Of a stretch of 54,777 nt of DNA, positions 51,038 through 54,777 are shown piece by piece. The notes beneath the pieces are model-generated. The model had not been told where the DNA came from and did no database searches. It saw only the letters and a list, made by a program, of their open reading frames with translations. The translations under genes were made by a program, and so were the position numbers. Source of the DNA: CAZYBC01 sp964645645 (lineage in GTDB: Bacteria; Patescibacteriota; Microgenomatia; UBA1400; PJMF01); contig CAZYBC010000008.1 in assembly GCA_964645645.1 (NCBI GenBank), positions 1 to 54,777 on the forward strand, given 5' to 3'. Position 1 is the first letter of the stretch, and each line of letters opens with the position of its first letter.

Positions 51038-51985
51038 ATGAAAGAAGTGATTTTATCGGGCAGCCTAAGTGTTGACCGAATCATGAACTTTAATGGTCGC
51101 TACCAAGACTTAATTCAAGCAGATAAACTACATGTACTTTCTCTTTCAGTTTTAATAGATAAACTGGAAGATTCTCAAGGTGGAATCGCTGGCAATATTG
51201 CCTACAATCTTGCTCTGCTAAATGACACTTCCTCTATTCTAACTTGTGTTGGCACAGATGCTAAAAAATATTTAAACTTTTTAGCTAAACAGCACATCGA
51301 CATTAGTCACATTCAAACTACTAAATTACCTACTGCTACTTTCACTGTTATGACCGATATGAGCGATAATCAAGTTGGAGGTTTTTATCCTGGAGCGATG
51401 AGCCAAGCTGGCAAACTTTCACTTAAACCATGGGCTGATACTGATAGCATTGTGGTGGTTTCAGCACATGATCCTCAAGCGATGCGACGCCATATCAAAG
51501 AAGCTGTTCGTTATCATTTAACTTGTCTTTATGATCCTAGCCAACAAGTTAGCAATATCCCTTCAGTAGACCTAATGGCTGGAATCAAAGCTGCCAACGT
51601 AATTATTGTCAATGACTATGAACTTGGAATTTTAGCTACAAAATGTGGTTTAAGTGAACAAAAACTCAAACAAAGTGTCCCAATCTTTATTACCACTCTT
51701 GGTGCAGCTGGTTCTGTAATAGAAGGCAAAAATTTTAAATCACCTCAAAAAATAGCCGCTGTTAAACTAGCTGCAATTGTTGATCCAACCGGGGCTGGGG
51801 ATGCCTACCGGGCTGGCTTTCTTTATGGTTTTCGTCGAGGTTGGGAGATAAAAAAATGTGCTCAATTAGGCTCAACAATGGCTAGCTTTGCTATTGAACA
51901 TCGTGGTACTCAAAAACATCATTTTACTAAAAAAATATTTACTAACCGCCACCAACAGGCTTTTGGCTATGCTATTAAGTGGTAA
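51038..51985 (+). CDS. PfkB-family kinase, adenosine kinase-like
   Basis: 315 residues of the ribokinase/PfkB fold. GGIAGNIAYNLALLND (about 48-63) is the substrate-side glycine pair; NDYELGIL (about 192-199) and the anion-hole/base motif DPTGAGDAYRAGFLYGF (about 249-265) with catalytic Asp are complete. Among family members, adenosine kinase fits best because the next gene, 11 nt on, is S-adenosylhomocysteinase, which yields adenosine; ATP-dependent removal as AMP would pull that reversible reaction. Other nucleoside or sugar kinases remain possible. Confidence 0.85.
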   Translation: MKEVILSGSLSVDRIMNFNGRYQDLIQADKLHVLSLSVLIDKLEDSQGGIAGNIAYNLALLNDTSSILTCVGTDAKKYLNFLAKQHIDISHIQTTKLPTATFTVMTDMSDNQVGGFYPGAMSQAGKLSLKPWADTDSIVVVSAHDPQAMRRHIKEAVRYHLTCLYDPSQQVSNIPSVDLMAGIKAANVIIVNDYELGILATKCGLSEQKLKQSVPIFITTLGAAGSVIEGKNFKSPQKIAAVKLAAIVDPTGAGDAYRAGFLYGFRRGWEIKKCAQLGSTMASFAIEHRGTQKHHFTKKIFTNRHQQAFGYAIKW

Positions 51986-51995
51986 AAAGGAAAAA

Positions 51996-53294
51996 ATGAC
52001 TAAACCCAATGACTATAAAGTCAAAGACATTAAATTAGCCGCTGCCGGCCGAGCCCAAATTACTTTAGCTGAGCATGAAATGCCTGGACTGATGTATCTA
52101 CGCAAAGAATATGGTAAAACAAAACCACTAGCTGGTGCTCGTATTGCTGGATCATTACACATGACAGTACAAACAGCCGTTTTAATTGAAACCTTACAAG
52201 CCTTAGGCGCTCAAGTAAGATGGGCTTCTTGCAATATCTTTTCTACCGTTGATGAAGCCGCTGCTGCAATAGCTGCCACTGGAACACCAGTGTTTGCTTG
52301 GAAAGGGGAAACTGAGGAAGAATATTGGTGGTGTACTGAACAAACCCTTAAATTTGGAAAAAACTTAGGTCCCAATCTACTTTTAGATGATGGCGGAGAT
52401 ATTACCCAACTGGTTCACAGTAAACATCCAGAAATGCTTAAAGATCTTCACGGTGTATCAGAAGAAACTACCACAGGAATTCATCATCTTTATCAAATGA
52501 TGGAACAAGGCACTCTTAAAATCCCTGCTATTAACGTTAATGACAGTGTCACTAAAAGTAAATTTGATAACAAATATGGTTGCCGTGAAAGCCTTACTGA
52601 TGGAATTAAACGAGCCACTGATATTATGTTAGCTGGAAAAATTGCAGTAGTTGCAGGTTTTGGAGACGTAGGCAAAGGCTGTGCCCAATCATTACGTGGT
52701 TTTGGCTGTAGAGTGTTAATTACTGAAATAGATCCAATCTGTGCCCTTCAAGCAATGATGGAAGGATATGAAGTAGTCACCATGAACAAAGCCGCTAGCT
52801 TTGCTGATATTTTTGTTACAGCCACCGGTTGTCGTGATGTTATTACTTTAGAACATATGAAAAAAATGAAAGACGGCGCCATTATTTGTAATATTGGCCA
52901 CTTTGATGTTGAAATTCAGATGGGCAGACTCAATGCTGAAAAAAAGATCAAAAAAGAAAACATTAAACCCCAAGTTGATCAATATACTTTGCCCAATGGA
53001 AATCGCTTAATTGTTTTAGCTGAAGGACGGCTAGTTAATTTAGGCTGCGCCCACGGTCATCCTAGTTTTGTGATGAGCAATAGTTTCACCAACCAAGTTT
53101 TAGCCCAAATTGAACTCTGGACTAAAAAATATGAAGTTGGTGTTTATACCTTACCAAAACACTTAGATGAAAAAGTAGCTAAATTACACTTAGCTGCCTT
53201 AGGCGGTCAATTAACTAAACTTTCAAAAGAACAAGCTAGCTATTTGGGGGTTAAACCATCAGGACCATTTAAACCAGAGTATTATAGATATTAA
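51996..53294 (+). CDS. ahcY: S-adenosylhomocysteinase
   Basis: Hydrolyses SAH to adenosine and homocysteine with bound NAD, clearing the product of methyltransferases such as RsmH. 432 residues. EHEMPGLMYLRKEYG (about 21-35), SLHMTVQTAVLIETL, the substrate site DDGGDITQLVH (about 128-138), the Rossmann loop VAGFGDVGKGCAQSLRGFG (about 218-236) and the C-terminal KPEYYRY are all present. ATG 51996 is chosen: AAAAGG lies 6 nt upstream, whereas the longer open frame back to 51888 only overlaps the kinase gene. Confidence 0.96.
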   Translation: MTKPNDYKVKDIKLAAAGRAQITLAEHEMPGLMYLRKEYGKTKPLAGARIAGSLHMTVQTAVLIETLQALGAQVRWASCNIFSTVDEAAAAIAATGTPVFAWKGETEEEYWWCTEQTLKFGKNLGPNLLLDDGGDITQLVHSKHPEMLKDLHGVSEETTTGIHHLYQMMEQGTLKIPAINVNDSVTKSKFDNKYGCRESLTDGIKRATDIMLAGKIAVVAGFGDVGKGCAQSLRGFGCRVLITEIDPICALQAMMEGYEVVTMNKAASFADIFVTATGCRDVITLEHMKKMKDGAIICNIGHFDVEIQMGRLNAEKKIKKENIKPQVDQYTLPNGNRLIVLAEGRLVNLGCAHGHPSFVMSNSFTNQVLAQIELWTKKYEVGVYTLPKHLDEKVAKLHLAALGGQLTKLSKEQASYLGVKPSGPFKPEYYRY

Positions 53295-53313
53295 ATTAAT
53301 AGATCAAAATTAT

Positions 53314-53361
53314 TGTCTGAGCAAAAATATGAGTTTTAAACTCTAAATTTTTGCTCAGACA
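53314..53361. terminator. Hairpin between ahcY and the transporter
   Basis: Perfect 15-bp arms (53314-53328 / 53347-53361) with an inner palindrome GAGTTTTAAACTC (53331-53343). It lies 19 bp after ahcY and 5 bp after the end of the convergent transporter gene. There is no clean U-tract, so bidirectional termination or mRNA 3'-end protection is an inference from position. Confidence 0.5.
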
Positions 53362-53366
53362 TATCA

Positions 53367-53984
53367 TTAAACTAACTCACCTTTTTTAAACCACTTTACT
53401 CCAAAATAAGTAAAAGGTGTTTCAATAATAGAAAAACCACATTTTAACAACCAATAAGGCCAAATCAACGAAATAATAAACCAAAAATGACCTGGCTGAT
53501 AAAAAGCTAAAAACATAAAAATTGTGGTATCAAAAAGTTGGCCAATAAAATTAGAAACATTATTGCGCAGCCATAATTTCTTTTTTCCTAATTTTTTCTT
53601 AACTTTAGAAAAAATAAAAACATCTAACCTTTCACTCAACCAAAAGGCTGTTAAACTAGCCACAATAATCCGCAACGATTTGCCAAAAATTTCATTATAA
53701 GCTTTATCTGTTGCTAAAAAACGAACCGAAGATGGCAAAACTAAAGCCAACAAATTAAAAAGAAAAGTAAAACATAAAACTACAAAACCACTTTTAACAA
53801 AACTAATCGCCCTCTCTTTACCAAAAACTTCAGTAATAATATCATTAATACTAAAAGTAAGCGGCAAAGTAAAAATAGCCACCGAAGCACTAATCCCTAA
53901 TAAAGTAAAAGTTTTACTCCCCATAAGTTCGGAAACTAAAATACTGGCAATATAAAGTGAAAGTAATAAATCGATTTTTTTCAT
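53367..53984 (-). CDS. YhhQ/VUT family queuosine-precursor transporter
   Basis: 205 residues, six membrane helices. SLYIASILVSELMGSKTFTL (about 9-28), FSINDIITEVFGKERA (about 43-58) and the NNVSNFIGQLFDTTIFMFLAF stretch (about 135-155; D-T) are signatures of the VUT (COG1738) family, which takes up queuine-type precursors. An AGAAGG site precedes the ATG. The 300-bp region upstream holds a GNAT gene fragment and AT-rich DNA; I saw no preQ1 riboswitch consensus there. Confidence 0.87.
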   Translation of the reverse strand: MKKIDLLLSLYIASILVSELMGSKTFTLLGISASVAIFTLPLTFSINDIITEVFGKERAISFVKSGFVVLCFTFLFNLLALVLPSSVRFLATDKAYNEIFGKSLRIIVASLTAFWLSERLDVFIFSKVKKKLGKKKLWLRNNVSNFIGQLFDTTIFMFLAFYQPGHFWFIISLIWPYWLLKCGFSIIETPFTYFGVKWFKKGELV

Positions 53985-54111
53985 TGATAAAATCCTTCTA
54001 AAATAAATAATTAAATATAAAAAAAGAGATCCTTTTTATTTAAAAAATAAAATAAAAACACAGTCAGAAGGTTAGGAAGTTGATAAAGTTACTAAAAAGT
54101 AAATCTTAGAT

Positions 54112-54267
54112 TTAATCATGTTTAATCCTCATATATATACATTTTGCATTAATACCTTCTGGCCATTCTGGCCAGTGACTAACAAATTCTCCCTTAGAAA
54201 GATCAATATTAAAACCCCATTTTTTATACATATCAATTGTTTTCTTATTATGAGTTGAGGACGGTAA
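54112..54267 (-). pseudogene. C-terminal fragment of a GNAT acetyltransferase
   Basis: An open stretch of ~51 codons on the - strand begins right after an in-frame stop and reads THNKKTIDMYKKWGFNIDLS then GEFVSHWPEWPEGINAKCIY, ending MRIKHD. M-Y-K-K-W-G-F is the typical GNAT motif B end (x-F/Y-Y-x-K-x-G-F) and the SHWPEWP-x-G-I-x-A tail looks like that of aminoglycoside/puromycin-type acetyltransferase relatives of Firmicutes. The N-terminal acetyl-CoA-binding half is absent, so it is a remnant. It lies directly downstream of a DUF7000-like gene on the same strand. Confidence 0.65.
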
Positions 54268-54299
54268 TTAGCTAGAACCTGCCACCCAAGTTTTGAGAC

Positions 54300-54725
54300 T
54301 TATACTAAAGATTTAACATCTTTAATAAATTCATAAACATTTGTTTGTATGTCCTGTACTATTCTATCGTACATTTCGTAATTTATATCTTCAACAAGTT
54401 TATCCTTAATAATATAGTCAACTCTATTTGGATCATTAGATAATTCATATTTGCATTTTTTATTACTCAACAAAGTATGAAATTTACATTGTACTTTTCT
54501 GTTCATGCCTGATAACCACATTTCGTATGCAAACTCTTTATGAACAAATGCTATTACAATTTTTAATCCTTTATTCTGCAATTCAGTATCAGTAAACTGA
54601 AAATATGAATAATCCATGCCATTTTCAACAATATTCCCAGTAAACTTATAGTCTGTCATACTCCCAGACAAAGACGTTCTGAGACCTCTAAAAAACTTAA
54701 TGAACTCTTGATAATCTTTTTGGGG
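54300..54725 (-). CDS. DUF7000-like protein, disrupted 5' end
   Basis: Open frame of 141 codons. KDYQEFIKFFRGLRTSLSG, DYSYFQFTDTELQNKGLKIV and FAYEMWLSGMNRKVQ resemble DUF7000 proteins, small uncharacterised proteins common in Bacillota, and the end VYEFIKDVKSLV fits too. No good start is seen: upstream in-frame codons reach a stop at 54728-54726 with no ATG before 54659, while an ATG at 54736 is in another frame; one more A in the A5 run (54721-54717) would join them, so a frameshift is likely. The codon usage and family differ from the neighbours, consistent with transfer. Confidence 0.5.
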   Translation of the reverse strand, partial: PQKDYQEFIKFFRGLRTSLSGSMTDYKFTGNIVENGMDYSYFQFTDTELQNKGLKIVIAFVHKEFAYEMWLSGMNRKVQCKFHTLLSNKKCKYELSNDPNRVDYIIKDKLVEDINYEMYDRIVQDIQTNVYEFIKDVKSLV

Positions 54726-54777
54726 TTAAGGGACATTTTGTGTTGGTTTTTTAGTGATATTTCATTGATAGATAGCA

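Noticed and set aside
51888..51995. Longer N-terminus of S-adenosylhomocysteinase
   Set aside because: The extra 36 codons are the kinase gene read in another frame; family alignment and the AAAAGG site support ATG 51996.
53985..54111. preQ1 riboswitch before the YhhQ/VUT transporter
   Set aside because: The upstream region lacks the preQ1-I hairpin plus A-rich tail consensus; only AT-rich DNA, a weak AAAAAGG/TCTTTTT hairpin and a plain ribosome site are seen.
1..54777. CRISPR array, rRNA genes, insertion sequences
   Set aside because: No regularly spaced repeats, rRNA-like sequence or transposase frame were found.

Overview
The window is AT-rich, densely packed bacterial DNA using the standard genetic code (TGA is a stop, e.g. 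at 745-747 and 3925-3927). Gene content and style suggest a member of the Candidate Phyla Radiation / Patescibacteria, possibly the Microgenomates side: a DUF4012 protein inside a glycan locus, a short RecO, a MurG that starts directly at SGGHLTPA, TrmB-type regulators, eukaryote-type IleRS, weak Shine-Dalgarno sequences, and -10 boxes only 6-9 nt before start codons. The placement is inference from content; no 16S or phylogeny is available here.

Layout. (1) 1-12092, + strand: a surface-glycan locus with two GT2 and three GT4-type glycosyltransferases, a polymerase/ligase-like membrane protein, a GT-C mannosyltransferase-like protein, GDP-mannose synthesis (manC), an initiating sugar-phosphate transferase and a DUF4012 membrane protein. 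(2) 12095-15040: recO, then a glycine T-box leader with glycyl-tRNA synthetase and a membrane-anchored protein. (3) 15041-15384: a 344-bp gap with a terminator, two long hairpins and probable MraZ boxes. (4) 15385-18719: the start of the division cluster (mraZ-rsmH-ftsL-ftsI). (5) 18721-24438, - strand: parB, argS with an abutting tRNA-Arg, a third long hairpin, rpmA, an rRNA/tRNA methyltransferase, rplU and rodA. (6) 24443-27644: ileS behind a transcription-attenuating T-box. (7) 27656-30170: a small accessory island with two membrane-protein paralogues that share an almost identical 5' module, a Bro-N protein and a GNAT-like protein. (8) 30182-39348, - strand: the second half of the division/wall cluster, transcribed murB-murA-mraY-ftsW-murG-ftsQ-ftsA-ftsZ. 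(9) 39417-44800: truB, lepB, a second glycan block (flippase, GT2, ligase-like), an Ig-like membrane protein and tRNA-Thr. (10) 44870-53984: an 893-residue unknown protein, a TrmB regulator divergent from glmS, a 2H phosphoesterase, an adenosine-kinase-like PfkB protein paired with S-adenosylhomocysteinase, and a YhhQ-type transporter. (11) 54112-54777: remnants of transferred genes (GNAT fragment, DUF7000-like).

How it fits together. GlmS, MurA/MurB, MraY, MurG, the SEDS proteins FtsW/RodA and FtsI cover amino-sugar supply, the ends of the lipid II pathway, polymerisation and septation; the Mur ligases are not in the window. The glycan blocks would build a mannose-containing polymer on undecaprenyl phosphate. 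The most striking regulatory finding is two aminoacyl-tRNA synthetase leaders of T-box type whose UGGN bases match the discriminator of the cognate tRNA (UGGA for Gly, UGGU for Ile). The Gly leader appears to act on translation and has a very short Stem I; the Ile leader ends in an intrinsic terminator.
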